From the NCBI RefSeq assembly GCF_004348535.1, contig NZ_SMJX01000029.1, positions 1 to 45,371 on the forward strand: a DNA stretch of 45,371 nucleotides. The letters are read 5' to 3'. Each line of letters starts with the position of its first letter. The first letter of the stretch is position 1. A program made the position numbers and the translations under genes. The stretch is from Actinomadura sp. KC216. GTDB lineage: Bacteria > Actinomycetota > Actinomycetes > Streptosporangiales > Streptosporangiaceae. This document shows positions 22,310-31,162 of this stretch, one piece after another. Under the pieces are notes generated by a model. The model was not told the origin of the DNA and searched no databases. It was given only the letters and a program-made list of their open reading frames with translations.

Positions 22310-24136
22310 GTGTCGTCTAGACCAGCACCCTCCCGAGAGTTCGTCGACTACACAGGGTTGATTCGGCGACGCTGGGGGATCGTTCTGTGCTGCGCCGCGT
22401 TCGTCTTCGCGGGCGTCGCCGCATACACGTTCACGCTGGCCAAGACCTACACCGCCGAGGCGCAGGTCCTCGTCGCGCCGACCGGGTTCGACGACTCGGC
22501 GCCCGAGGCTGCCAAGAGCAAGCTCGACGTCAACCTCGACACCGAGGCACAGGTCGCCAAGTCGCTCGAGGTCGCCAAGGAGGCCAAGCGGCTGCTCAAG
22601 TACGAGGACAGCGAGAACCACCTGCTGTCGCACGTCACGGTCTCGGTCCCGCCGAACTCGGGCGTCCTGACGATCGCCTTCACCGACGACACGGCCCGTG
22701 CCGCCGCGAACGGCGCGAACCTCTTCGCCCAGGCGTACCTCAACCAGCGCACGGCGTCCGCGCAGGCCAACATGAAGGCCCAGATGGACGTCATCAGCAA
22801 GAAGATCCAGGAGCTGAGCGAGGAGAACAAGGTCCTGCTGGACAAGATCCCCCGCTACAGCGGCGCCGCCCGCACCTACGCGCGCAGCCAGCAGCAGATC
22901 ATCAGCCGCCAGATCACCGAGCTGACCGGTCGCCTGGGCTCGCTCACCACCACCACGATCAACCCGGGCCGGATCATCAGCACCGCCTCCACGCCCACCC
23001 GGCCGAGCGGCCCGAACGTGCCGCTCTACCTCACCGGCGGGCTCATGGTCGGGCTGCTGGCCGGGCTCGGCGCCGGCGCCGTCCGCGACCGCCTCGACAC
23101 CCGGCTGCGCAGCGCGGGGGACGTGGAGCGGATGCTCGACATGCCCGTCCTGCTGGAACTGCACCCGGCCGGCAAGGGCGACCGGCTCGGGCTGCTGCCC
23201 GCCCGAAGCCGCAACGGGCAGGAAGTGCACGAGCTGAGCCACCAGCTCAACGCCGTCCTCGGGCACGGCAACCATGTGATCCTCGTGACGAGCGCCACCG
23301 AGGGCCCCGGCGCGGGCCTGTCGGCCGCGAACCTGGCCGCGGCGCTCGCCCGCACCCAGTCCCGCGTGGCGCTGGTCTGCGCCGACCTGCACTCCCAGGA
23401 GTCGGCGCGGCTCACCGAGGCCCCGGCGAGCGTCGGGCTCGCGGAGGTCCTGCTCGGCAAGCGGTCGCTCCGCAACGCGATGGTCCGCTCGCCCGTGCAG
23501 AAGCGGCTGTGGGTCGTCCCGCCGGGCATCGACACCGACCTCGCCTACGAGCTGCTCCAGACGCGGCAGATGGTCCACATCATCGACCAGCTCCGCTCCA
23601 ACACCGACTACGTCGTCATCGACGCGCCGTCCACCGCCAGCAGCGCCGACGCGCAGGCGATCGCCGAGGCCGCCGACACCGCGCTGGTCGTCGTGGAGGT
23701 CCCGGACGCCAGGCGCAAGGACGTCGAGGAGTCGGTGCGCGCGCTCGACCGGATGAGCGTCGCGGTGCTCGGCACGCTCGTCGTCCCGGCCCAGCCGCAC
23801 TCCACCGCCCGCCTCCAGCCGCGCCGCGTCCCGCGCCCGGCGCCCGGCGCGGGCTCGGCGGCCGGGTCGCCGTCCGGCTCGCCCTCGTCCAGCCCGGCCA
23901 CATCCGGCCCCGGCATCGACCTCGAGGCGTTCGGGGACGGGCCCGCGGACCGCACCCTCGTCGACCCGCCCCGCGACCGTGCCGTCGCCGGGCCGCGGCG
24001 GACGATCGCCAAGCCCGACGAGGGGGAGACCGAGCACCGCCCACCGGCCAACGGCAGCGAACCGGACACCACGTCGGTGATCCCCCGCTTCAGCGGCGGG
24101 CACGCGGACTCGGACGACGAGTCCGGCCGCCCCTGA
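22310..24136 (+). CDS. Wzz-like polysaccharide co-polymerase with degenerate BY-kinase domain
   Basis: The 608-residue protein starts best at GTG 22310, seven bases after AAGGGG; the frame is open further upstream. It has a Wzz domain (DYTGLIRRRWGIVL with membrane segment near 18-38), an extracytoplasmic coiled coil (about 130-200), a second membrane segment (PLYLTGGLMVGLLAGLGAGAV, near 240-260), and a cytoplasmic ATPase-like domain. In bacterial tyrosine kinases the last domain has Walker A GEGKST; here it reads GPGAGLS with no lysine. The A' box CADLHSQ and the B box VVIDAPSTAS remain. The C-terminal 100 residues are Pro/Ser/Gly-rich with no tyrosine cluster. It should set chain length in a Wzx/Wzy system but probably without kinase activity. 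It is the first gene of a five-gene operon. Confidence 0.88.
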   Translation: MSSRPAPSREFVDYTGLIRRRWGIVLCCAAFVFAGVAAYTFTLAKTYTAEAQVLVAPTGFDDSAPEAAKSKLDVNLDTEAQVAKSLEVAKEAKRLLKYEDSENHLLSHVTVSVPPNSGVLTIAFTDDTARAAANGANLFAQAYLNQRTASAQANMKAQMDVISKKIQELSEENKVLLDKIPRYSGAARTYARSQQQIISRQITELTGRLGSLTTTTINPGRIISTASTPTRPSGPNVPLYLTGGLMVGLLAGLGAGAVRDRLDTRLRSAGDVERMLDMPVLLELHPAGKGDRLGLLPARSRNGQEVHELSHQLNAVLGHGNHVILVTSATEGPGAGLSAANLAAALARTQSRVALVCADLHSQESARLTEAPASVGLAEVLLGKRSLRNAMVRSPVQKRLWVVPPGIDTDLAYELLQTRQMVHIIDQLRSNTDYVVIDAPSTASSADAQAIAEAADTALVVVEVPDARRKDVEESVRALDRMSVAVLGTLVVPAQPHSTARLQPRRVPRPAPGAGSAAGSPSGSPSSSPATSGPGIDLEAFGDGPADRTLVDPPRDRAVAGPRRTIAKPDEGETEHRPPANGSEPDTTSVIPRFSGGHADSDDESGRP

Positions 24137-24160
24137 GCCGTCTCGACGATCCGACGACAG

Positions 24161-25777
24161 ATGCCGTCCCCCCCGAGTACGCCCGCGAGCCCTGCGCCGG
24201 AAACCGCGCCGGGCGGCGGCCTCGCGCCGCCGACGCGGAGCGAGGAGCCGCTGCCGACCCGGCTGCGCCAGCTGCCGCGCTCGACCTGGCCGCTGATCGC
24301 GCTGCTCGTCGGCTACCCCGTGTGGTGGCTCGTCGGCCTCGGCGTGTTCAGCTTCGTCATCTGCGCCGTGCCGATGGCGCTGGTGCTGCTCAATCGCCGC
24401 CCGATGCGGGTCCCGCCCGGCTTCGGGCTGTGGGTGCTGTTCCTGATCTGGTACCTGGTCAGCCTCACCATGCTCAGCGAGAACCCGCCCGGCGCGTACG
24501 GCGAGTTCGGCATGGGGCGGATCATCTCGGTCCTGGTGCGGCTGGCGATGTACCTCGCGTCCGCGGTCATCGTGCTGTACGTCGGCAACCTCAGCGAGCG
24601 GGAACTGCCGCGCCTGCTGCTCGTGCGGATGCTCGGGGCGATGTTCGTCACGACCACGTTCGGCGGGCTGCTCGGCGTCGTGTTCCCGAACTTCACCGTC
24701 ACGCCGCTGTTCGGGATGCTGCTGCCCGGACGGGTGCGCTCCGACTCGTTCGTGCAGAACATCATCAACCCCACGGCTTCGCAGATCCATTGGGTCGGCG
24801 CGGTCAAGGCGGTCCGCCCCGAGGCCCCCTTCGAGTGGGCCAACACCTGGGGCAACAACTACTCGATCCTGCTGATCTGGTTCGTCATCGGCTGGTGGGT
24901 GTACGCGTCCCGCAAGCGCCGGATGCTGGGCGTGGGGATCTTCGCGGTGTCCCTGATCCCGGTGGTGTACGGGCTGAACCGCGGGCTGTGGCTCGGCATC
25001 GGGGTCAGCGCCCTCTACATCCTCGTCCGGCTGGCGCTGCGCGGCCGGGCCATGGCGCTCGGCGTGGGGGCGGTCGCGCTGGTGCTCGGCGGTACCGCGT
25101 TCGTGATGTCGCCGCTGTACGCCCAGGTCGAGACCAGGCTCGACAACCCGCAGAGCAACAGCATCCGCGCCTACACGCGCGAGAAGACGATCGAGGCGAC
25201 GTTCACCTCGCCCATCATCGGCTACGGCAACACGCGCTACGCCGTGGGCAGCGACAAGACGGTCGTGACCGGCAAGACGCAGGCGTGCCCGCAGTGCAAG
25301 CACCCGCCGCTCGGCTCGGACGGCCAGCTGTGGCTGCTGCTGATCTCGCAGGGCTTCGTGGGGGCGGGCCTGTACGTCCTGTTCTTCCTGAACGCGATCC
25401 GGCGATATTGGCGGGACATCTCCCCGATCGCGACGGGCGGCGTCCTGACGATGCTGCTCGTGCTGTACTACATGACGATCTATGACGGGCTCTACACGCC
25501 CATGCCCCTCTACCTGCTGTCCTTCGCGGTGTTGTGGCGCAACGGCATGGACCTGGCGCCGCCGCGCGTCGAGCCGGTCGCCGTCCGCGCCAAGCGGGCC
25601 CGCGACAAGGCGCTCAGCGCCGCCCGGACACGGCGGCTGCTGGAGACGAAGACGCGCCGGGCCGCGCTGTCGACGCGCACGAGCGGCAGGCCGGTGAGGA
25701 TCGGGGAAGGGCAGCGTGTTCGTACTCGGGAGGGGCAACGTGAGCGACACGGCGGACCGGCTGGCGGCATTGAATGA
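24161..25777 (+). CDS. O-antigen polymerase/ligase family membrane protein (Wzy-like)
   Basis: The 538-residue protein has about eleven membrane segments and the Wzy_C/O-antigen ligase signature region: a large extracellular loop followed by YGLNRGLWLGIGVSALYILV and later REKTIEATFTSPIIGYGNTRYAVG. Two CxxC-like cysteines (ACPQCKHPP) lie in the last large loop. Proteins of this class polymerise or transfer lipid-linked oligosaccharide repeat units at the outer face of the membrane. Without lipopolysaccharide in an actinomycete, the Wzy role is more likely. It begins 24 bp after the Wzz-like gene, and its Arg/Ala-rich cytoplasmic tail overlaps the next gene by 38 bp. N-terminal residues 1-40 are proline-rich. 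Confidence 0.88.
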   Translation: MPSPPSTPASPAPETAPGGGLAPPTRSEEPLPTRLRQLPRSTWPLIALLVGYPVWWLVGLGVFSFVICAVPMALVLLNRRPMRVPPGFGLWVLFLIWYLVSLTMLSENPPGAYGEFGMGRIISVLVRLAMYLASAVIVLYVGNLSERELPRLLLVRMLGAMFVTTTFGGLLGVVFPNFTVTPLFGMLLPGRVRSDSFVQNIINPTASQIHWVGAVKAVRPEAPFEWANTWGNNYSILLIWFVIGWWVYASRKRRMLGVGIFAVSLIPVVYGLNRGLWLGIGVSALYILVRLALRGRAMALGVGAVALVLGGTAFVMSPLYAQVETRLDNPQSNSIRAYTREKTIEATFTSPIIGYGNTRYAVGSDKTVVTGKTQACPQCKHPPLGSDGQLWLLLISQGFVGAGLYVLFFLNAIRRYWRDISPIATGGVLTMLLVLYYMTIYDGLYTPMPLYLLSFAVLWRNGMDLAPPRVEPVAVRAKRARDKALSAARTRRLLETKTRRAALSTRTSGRPVRIGEGQRVRTREGQRERHGGPAGGIE

Positions 25778-26945
25778 GACGGCCCGGCTGCTGTGGCCCG
25801 AACCGGCCCGCGTCACCTTCGGCTCCGGCGACCGGCTGCTGGCGCCCGGCGCCCGCCGGCCCAGGATGCTGCTGCCCGCCGACCGGGCGGCGTCCGTCGC
25901 GGCGCTGCGCGCCTACGGGCGGGTCGAGTCGCGCGCCGCGCGGGCGGTGACGGCCGGGCTGATCTGGTCGCTGCGCGGCGGTGTCGGGCGGGCGGTGCTG
26001 CGGCGCGGTATGCGGGTGGACGTCCCCGAAGGCGCCGAGACCGTGGAGACGTACCTGAGCGCGGCGCTGGGGCGCCCGGTGTGCGCGGCGCTCTATGCCC
26101 GGCCCGCCGGACGCGCCAACGACAAGCCTGTTCTGCAGGCGCTGTCCCCTGGCTCGGGCGGGCCCCCGGTCGCGTTCGTCAAGGTCGGGATCAACGAGCT
26201 GACGGGACGGCTCGTGCGGGCCGAGGCGGAGGCGCTGGCGAAGCTGCCGCGCCCGGCGGACGCCGTCGTCCGCGCCCCGGAGGTGCTGCACTTCGGGTCG
26301 TGGCGGGGGCTGGACATCCTGGCGCTGACCCCGCTGCCGACGTGGGAGCCGGCCCACCCGGTCGCGCCCGACACGCTGGCCGCCGCCCTGCGCGAGATCG
26401 CCGAGGCGGCCGGGACGCAGCGCGTCCGCCTGGCGGCCTCCCCATACTGGAGCGTTCTCAACGACCGCGCCGCCGCGCTGCCCGGAGAGGCGGCGGACCG
26501 GCTGCGCGCGGCGCTCGCGGCGATCGGTGAGCGGCACGGCGACGACGAACTCGTCTTCGGTTCCTGGCACGGCGACTTCACGCCCTGGAACGCCTGCGGC
26601 TCGGACGGCGGGCTGCTGGTGTGGGACTGGGAGCGGTTCGCCTCCGACGTCCCCGTGGGGTTCGACGCGCTGCACCACCGCCTCCAGCGGGCGGTCTCCG
26701 ACCCGGCGGCGGACCCGGCGCGGGCGGCGTCCGGCTGCGTCCGCGACGCGGCCGGCACCCTGGCCCCGCTCGCCGTGGAGCCCGCGCGGGCCCCCCTCGT
26801 CGCGCGGCTGTACCTCGCCGAACTCGCCGCGCGCTATCTCGCCGACCGGCAGGCCGAGGCGGGCGCCCGCCTCGGCGACGTCGGGGCGTGGCTTCTTCCC
26901 GCCCTCACCGAGGGTTTGCACGAAACGAAGGAAACGAATGGCTGA
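25740..26945 (+). CDS. APH-fold phosphotransferase, substrate unknown
   Basis: The 401-residue protein starts at GTG 25740 behind a strong GGGAGGGG site inside the end of the polymerase gene. The C-terminal half carries the aminoglycoside/choline-kinase-type catalytic loop GSWHGDFTPWN (about 274-284) and a metal-binding VWDWERF about 14 residues further on. The N-terminal half holds a kinase-like nucleotide lobe (FVKVGINELTGRLVRAEAEAL near 150-170). The first 100 residues have no clear family match. Genes of this type in glycan operons may phosphorylate a sugar or a polyol, but no substrate can be assigned. The gene overlaps the sulfotransferase downstream by eight bases, so all are likely translated together. 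Confidence 0.82.
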   Translation: MSDTADRLAALNETARLLWPEPARVTFGSGDRLLAPGARRPRMLLPADRAASVAALRAYGRVESRAARAVTAGLIWSLRGGVGRAVLRRGMRVDVPEGAETVETYLSAALGRPVCAALYARPAGRANDKPVLQALSPGSGGPPVAFVKVGINELTGRLVRAEAEALAKLPRPADAVVRAPEVLHFGSWRGLDILALTPLPTWEPAHPVAPDTLAAALREIAEAAGTQRVRLAASPYWSVLNDRAAALPGEAADRLRAALAAIGERHGDDELVFGSWHGDFTPWNACGSDGGLLVWDWERFASDVPVGFDALHHRLQRAVSDPAADPARAASGCVRDAAGTLAPLAVEPARAPLVARLYLAELAARYLADRQAEAGARLGDVGAWLLPALTEGLHETKETNG

Positions 26946-27813
26946 CAAGCACCAGGCAGCGCGTCCCCCCGGGCACAAGCGGCTGGCCCAGGCCGCCGCC
27001 GTCACCGCGGGCAAGGCCACCCACCGCGCCCGCATGCTGCCCGGATTCCTCATCGTCGGCGGCCAGCGCTGCGGGACGACGTCGATGTACCGGACGCTCA
27101 GCCAGCACCCGGCGCTGCTCAAGGCCCTGTGGCACAAGGGTGTCCACTACTTCGACACCGGCTACGACAAGGGCCCTGCCTGGTACCAGGGGCACTTCCC
27201 GCTGCGGACGACGGCGGCGCGCGTCGAGCGCCGGCACGGGGTGAAGCCGCTGGCGTTCGAGTCGTCGCCGTACTACGGGTTCCACCCGCTGGCGGGCGCG
27301 CGGATCGCCGCCGACCTGCCGCAGGTGAAGCTGCTGATGCTCGTCCGCGACCCGGTGGAGCGCGCGTACTCGGCGCACTCCCACGAGCTGGGACGCGGCT
27401 TCGAGACCGAGCCGTTCGAGAAGGCGGTGGAGCTGGAGGAGGAGCGGCTGGCGGGCGAGGCCGAGCGGCTCGCGGCCGACCCGTCCGCGACGAGCCACGC
27501 CCTCCAGCACAACGCCTACCTCGCGCGGAGCCGGTACATCGAGCAGATCGAGCGGCTGGAGAAGCTGGTGGGCCGCGACCGCCTCCACGTCGTGGACAGC
27601 CACGAGTTCTTCACCGAGCCGGAGACCGTGTACAAGGGCGTCCTGGACTTCCTCGGCGTCCCGCCGCTCGGCTCGCCGGTGTTCGAGCGGCACAACGCGC
27701 GCAGCCGCTCCCCGCTGCCGGACGAGCTGCACGCGCGCCTCGACGAGTACTTCCGCCCGTACGACGAGCGGCTGGCGGAGTGGCTCGGCCGCACCCCGTC
27801 CTGGCGCCGGTGA
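26938..27813 (+). CDS. PAPS-dependent sulfotransferase (first copy)
   Basis: The 291-residue protein transfers a sulfuryl group from PAPS to an acceptor, here probably a carbohydrate. The 5'-phosphosulfate loop is IVGGQRCGTTSMYRTLSQHP (core GGQRCGTTS, about 41-49) and the 3'-phosphate motif is LVRDPVERAYSAHSHEL (about 135-151). FESSPYYGFHP between them, and the C-terminal FLGVPPLGSPVFERHN and LDEYFRPYDERLAEWLG, match carbohydrate (heparan-type) sulfotransferases in arrangement. The start ATG 26938 follows GAAGGAAACG. It lies in the Wzz-Wzy-kinase-sulfotransferase-Wzx operon, with an eight-base overlap upstream and a GTGA overlap with the flippase downstream. The acceptor position on the sugar is unknown. 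Confidence 0.92.
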   Translation: MADKHQAARPPGHKRLAQAAAVTAGKATHRARMLPGFLIVGGQRCGTTSMYRTLSQHPALLKALWHKGVHYFDTGYDKGPAWYQGHFPLRTTAARVERRHGVKPLAFESSPYYGFHPLAGARIAADLPQVKLLMLVRDPVERAYSAHSHELGRGFETEPFEKAVELEEERLAGEAERLAADPSATSHALQHNAYLARSRYIEQIERLEKLVGRDRLHVVDSHEFFTEPETVYKGVLDFLGVPPLGSPVFERHNARSRSPLPDELHARLDEYFRPYDERLAEWLGRTPSWRR

Positions 27814-29393
27814 GCGCCCCCACGACCGGCGCGGCCCCGGGCCCGAGCGAGGGCGCGGCCCCGAAGGGCGCGAAGGGATCGAAGGGGTCCGATGTCGGGT
27901 CGCTCGCCCGCGGCGGCGCGCTGAACATCGCGGGCGCGGGGATCTCGGCGGTGACGCAGCTCGTCGTCGTCGCCGTCATCACCAACGCGTTCTCGCAGGA
28001 CGAGGCGGGCATCCTGTTCGCCGCGACGTCGGTGTTCCTGCTGTTCGGCGCGATCAGCGAGCTCGGGACGCAGACGAGCCTGGTGTACTTCATCGCCCGG
28101 TACCGGTCGCTCGACCGCAAGGAGTGGATCGGTCCGCTCGTCCGGCTGGCGCTGCGGCCGATGCTGCTGTTCTCCGCGCTGCTCGGCGTCGCGCTGTTCG
28201 TCGCGGCGCCGTGGGTGGCCGAGGCCATGATCCGCGGCGACTCCGGCGACGGCGTCACCTACCTGCGGGTGCTGGCGGTGTTCCTGCCGGTGATGAACCT
28301 GTCGGCCGGGTCGCTGGCGGCGACGCAGGGGTTCCGGCGGATGCGGCCGGCGGTGCTGATCGAGAACATCGGCCGCCCGCTGCTGCAGCTCGCCGCGGTC
28401 GGCGCGGTGGCGGTCGCCGGGGCGTCCGGGCTCATCGCGGTCGCGTGGGTCGGGCCGTACCTGCCCGCCGCGGTGCTGGCCGTCCTCGCGATGCTCGCGA
28501 TGGTCCGCCGCACCGCACCGGCCGACGGAGCCGGAGCGGACGTCCCGCCGGACCTCGGCCGCCGGTTCTGGGGCTACGCGCTGCCGCGCGGGCTCGCGGG
28601 CATCACCCAGATCCTGCTGCAGCGCATGGACATCCTGCTGGTCGCGTCGATGCTCGGCGCGCGCGACGCGGCGATCTACACCGCGGCGTCGCGGCTGCGG
28701 GTCGTCGGGCAGCTCGCCAACCAGGCCATCTCGCAGGCCGTCCAGCCGCAGCTCTCCGAGGTGCTCGCGCACGACGACCGCCGCTCGGCCAACACCCTCT
28801 ACCAGACCGCCACGAGCTGGCTGATGCTGGCGAACTGGCCGCTGTTCCTGCTCGCGGTGATGTTCGCCGAGCCGCTGCTGCGGCTGTTCGGGGAGGGCTA
28901 CCGCGACGGCGTGTCGGTGATCGTGGTGCTGGCGGTCGCGATGCTGCTCCGCGCGGGGACGGGCATGGTCGAGGTCGTCCTGATGATGGCGGGCAAGACC
29001 ACCTGGAACCTCGCGAACATCGTGCTCGCGCTCGGCGTGAACGTCTGCGTCAGCGTGCTGCTGATCCCGCACATCGGGATCATGGGCGCGGCGCTCGGCA
29101 ACGGCGCGGCGCTGCTGGCCCGCAACGTCATCCCGCTGCTGCAGCTCAAGATGAAGCTGAGCCTGCACCCGTTCGGGCGGGGCTCGCTGGCGTCCGCGGC
29201 GCTCGCGGGCGTGTGCTTCGGCGCGGTCCCGCTGGCGGTGCGGCTGACGGCGGGCGACGGGCTCGCCGAGCTGGTCGCGGCCGCGGCGGTCGGCACCGTC
29301 GGGTACGTCGCGGGCCTCTACCTGCTGCGGCGCCCGCTGCGCCTGGACGAGGCGGCCCGCTCGATCCTGCGCCGCGGCCGTCCGCATAGCTGA
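27810..29393 (+). CDS. Wzx-like polysaccharide flippase (MOP superfamily)
   Basis: The 527-residue protein starts at GTG 27810, which overlaps the stop of the sulfotransferase gene (GTGA). After a 30-residue Gly/Ser/Lys-rich tail it has about fourteen membrane segments. They begin GGALNIAGAGISAVTQLVVV and include the lipid-flippase-type segments RFWGYALPRGLAGITQILLQ and MDILLVASMLGARDAAIYTAA. It should flip undecaprenyl-linked oligosaccharide repeat units across the membrane. It is the last gene of the plus-strand operon and is followed at once by a strong hairpin and the convergent wecG-type gene. Confidence 0.9.
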   Translation: MSAPTTGAAPGPSEGAAPKGAKGSKGSDVGSLARGGALNIAGAGISAVTQLVVVAVITNAFSQDEAGILFAATSVFLLFGAISELGTQTSLVYFIARYRSLDRKEWIGPLVRLALRPMLLFSALLGVALFVAAPWVAEAMIRGDSGDGVTYLRVLAVFLPVMNLSAGSLAATQGFRRMRPAVLIENIGRPLLQLAAVGAVAVAGASGLIAVAWVGPYLPAAVLAVLAMLAMVRRTAPADGAGADVPPDLGRRFWGYALPRGLAGITQILLQRMDILLVASMLGARDAAIYTAASRLRVVGQLANQAISQAVQPQLSEVLAHDDRRSANTLYQTATSWLMLANWPLFLLAVMFAEPLLRLFGEGYRDGVSVIVVLAVAMLLRAGTGMVEVVLMMAGKTTWNLANIVLALGVNVCVSVLLIPHIGIMGAALGNGAALLARNVIPLLQLKMKLSLHPFGRGSLASAALAGVCFGAVPLAVRLTAGDGLAELVAAAAVGTVGYVAGLYLLRRPLRLDEAARSILRRGRPHS

Positions 29394-29397
29394 CCGT

Positions 29398-29432
29398 CCG
29401 GGGGCGCGCGCTCGCTGTGCGGGCGCCCCCGG
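29398..29432. terminator. Bidirectional hairpin terminator
   Basis: CCGGGGGCGC (29398-29407) and GCGCCCCCGG (29423-29432) form a perfect 10-bp stem around a 15-base loop in the 48-bp gap between the convergent flippase and WecG/TagA genes. It can serve both operons. There is no T-tract on either side. Confidence 0.7.
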
Positions 29433-29441
29433 GGCAGTGGT

Positions 29442-30227
29442 CTAGCGGCGGAACCTGTCGCGCGCGCAGCCGGTGAGGAACCGCGCCGCGAACGGCAGGT
29501 CGTGCAGGATGTAGCGGCTGAACAGGCGGCGGGGCTCGCTCGCCAGCCGGTGCAGCCACTCCAGGCCCGACCGCTGCATCCACTCCGGCGCGCGCTCGAT
29601 CTCGCCCGCCGCGAACGGGATCGCGGCGCCGCACCCCACGAACCAGGCGCCGGGCAGCGCGGGCCGCAGGACGGTGATGAGCCGGTCCTGGCGGGGGAAC
29701 CCGAGGCCGACGAACACCAGGTCGGGCTTGGCCGCCGCGAGGTCGGCGGCGACCGCGGCGACCTGGTCCGCGTCCCGGTCGAAGCCCATCGGCGGCGCCG
29801 ACGCGCCCGCGACGCGCAGCCCCGGATACCGCTCGGCGAGGACCTCTCCGGCCCGCTCCGGGACGCCCGGCGCGCCCCCGCCCAGCAGGTAGATCGACCG
29901 GCCGTCGCGCGCCATGGCCTCGCTCAGCGTCCAGATGAGCGACGCCCCGGTGACGCGGGCGGGCAGCGGCCGGCGGGCGAGCCGCGCGCCCCACAGGATC
30001 GGCGTCCCGTCCGCGACGACCAGGTCGGCGCCGGTGACGAGCGACCGGGCCTCCGCGTCGCGCCGGGCCTGCCGCACGATGTCGATGTTCGGCGTCACCA
30101 GGTGGCCGCCCGCGCCGCCCGCGACACCGGCGGCGACCCGCTCGACCACCTGCTCCTCGGTCAGCGCGTCGAACGGCACACCGCGCAGGACGATCCGGGA
30201 CGCGTCCTCCACCGCGTGGCCGGTCAT
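29442..30227 (-). CDS. WecG/TagA/CpsF-family glycosyltransferase
   Basis: The 261-residue protein belongs to the GT26 family, which adds N-acetylmannosaminuronic acid, ManNAc or glucosyl residues to a lipid-linked sugar. Signatures are TPNIDIVRQARRDAE, ADLVVADGTPILWGARL, IYLLGGGAPGVPERAGEVL, VGLGFPRQDRLI and the C-terminal GCGAAIPFAAGEIERAPEWM followed by GLEWLHRLASEPRRL. The start ATG (30225-30227) overlaps the stop of the GT2 gene by an ATGA. It is the last gene of the minus-strand run. It would act as the second transferase, after the initiating sugar-phosphate transferase. The donor sugar is not readable from sequence. Confidence 0.92.
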   Translation of the reverse strand: MTGHAVEDASRIVLRGVPFDALTEEQVVERVAAGVAGGAGGHLVTPNIDIVRQARRDAEARSLVTGADLVVADGTPILWGARLARRPLPARVTGASLIWTLSEAMARDGRSIYLLGGGAPGVPERAGEVLAERYPGLRVAGASAPPMGFDRDADQVAAVAADLAAAKPDLVFVGLGFPRQDRLITVLRPALPGAWFVGCGAAIPFAAGEIERAPEWMQRSGLEWLHRLASEPRRLFSRYILHDLPFAARFLTGCARDRFRR

Positions 30228-31162
30228 ATGCCGTGCCCCCGCGAGTGCAGGGTCCGCAGCACCCGCTCGTCGGAGACGATGCCGGACGCGACCGCCAGCG
30301 CGAACGGCACGCGCCGCTCCCGCCAGTTCGCGCGCAGCGCCCGCCGCGACCAGGTCAGCGCCTCCCGGCGCTGGCCGAGGCCCGCCTTCCAGAACGCGAT
30401 CTGCGCGTAGACGCGGGCCGACCCGACCGGGTCCGCGGCCAGCTCCGGGTGGTGCTCCAGCATCCACCGCAGGCCGTCGATCTTGGTGGCGTACTCGCCG
30501 GCGAACAGCGACGTCCGGCCCCACAGCACCCGCACCAGCGGCTCGTCGACGTTCACGATCGGGTGCCGGCGGGCGGCGCGCAGCGCGAAGTCCCAGTCCT
30601 CGTTCTGGCCCGCCGGGATGGTCTCGTCGACCAGCCCGATGCCGTCCGGCCCGGTCAGCGCCGCGCGGCGCGCCAGGTAGGTGGACGAGTGGACCATCAC
30701 CATCCGGGACCGGACGAGGTCCGCGTGCGTCACCTCGGCGGCGCCCGCGAGGCGCGCGTTGCCGCCGCCGCGGAACTCCACGAGGATGCCGCAGCTCGCG
30801 AGCACCGCGTCCGGCCGCTCCGCGAGCGCGGCCGTCTGCGCGGACAGCTTCTCCGGCAGCCACGCGTCGTCGTCGTCGCAGAACGCCACGAGCTCGGTGT
30901 CCAGCGCGAGGATGCCGGTGTTGCGCGCCCCCGCCAGGCCCGGGGTCCGGTCGTTGGTGACGACGCTGACGCGGCCGTCCGCGCCGGGCACGTCCGCGAG
31001 CGACGGGTCGGGCTCGGCGCGGTCGTACACGATCACGACCCGCAGCTCGCCGGGATAGTCCTGGGTCAGGACGGCGTCCAGCGCCGCGCGCAGCAGCTCC
31101 GGACGGTTGTGCGTGGGGATCACCACGCCGACGGACGGATGCCCGTCCCGCTCCCGCGTCAT
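30224..31162 (-). CDS. Family 2 glycosyltransferase
   Basis: The 312-residue protein has a GT-A fold. The N-terminal VGVVIPTHNRPELLRAALDAVL gives the nucleotide-sugar site, and ARNTGILALDTELVAFCDDDDAWLPEKL carries a DxD-type metal motif (CDDDD, about residues 95-99). GQNEDWDFALRAARRHP provides the ED acceptor motif. The last 80 residues form a helical repeat region (ARVYAQIAFWKAGLGQRREAL) that looks TPR-like. It is inverting GT2 chemistry with unknown donor and acceptor. It overlaps both neighbours by ATGA junctions (31159-31162 and 30224-30227), so sulfotransferase, GT2 and WecG-type products are likely made together. Confidence 0.92.
   Translation of the reverse strand: MTRERDGHPSVGVVIPTHNRPELLRAALDAVLTQDYPGELRVVIVYDRAEPDPSLADVPGADGRVSVVTNDRTPGLAGARNTGILALDTELVAFCDDDDAWLPEKLSAQTAALAERPDAVLASCGILVEFRGGGNARLAGAAEVTHADLVRSRMVMVHSSTYLARRAALTGPDGIGLVDETIPAGQNEDWDFALRAARRHPIVNVDEPLVRVLWGRTSLFAGEYATKIDGLRWMLEHHPELAADPVGSARVYAQIAFWKAGLGQRREALTWSRRALRANWRERRVPFALAVASGIVSDERVLRTLHSRGHGI

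Noticed and set aside
22238..25816. A 1192-codon open frame on the minus strand opposite the Wzz-like and Wzy-like genes
   Set aside because: Its composition is His/Arg/Asp/Gln-rich without domains or a ribosome site, while both plus-strand genes show clear families.
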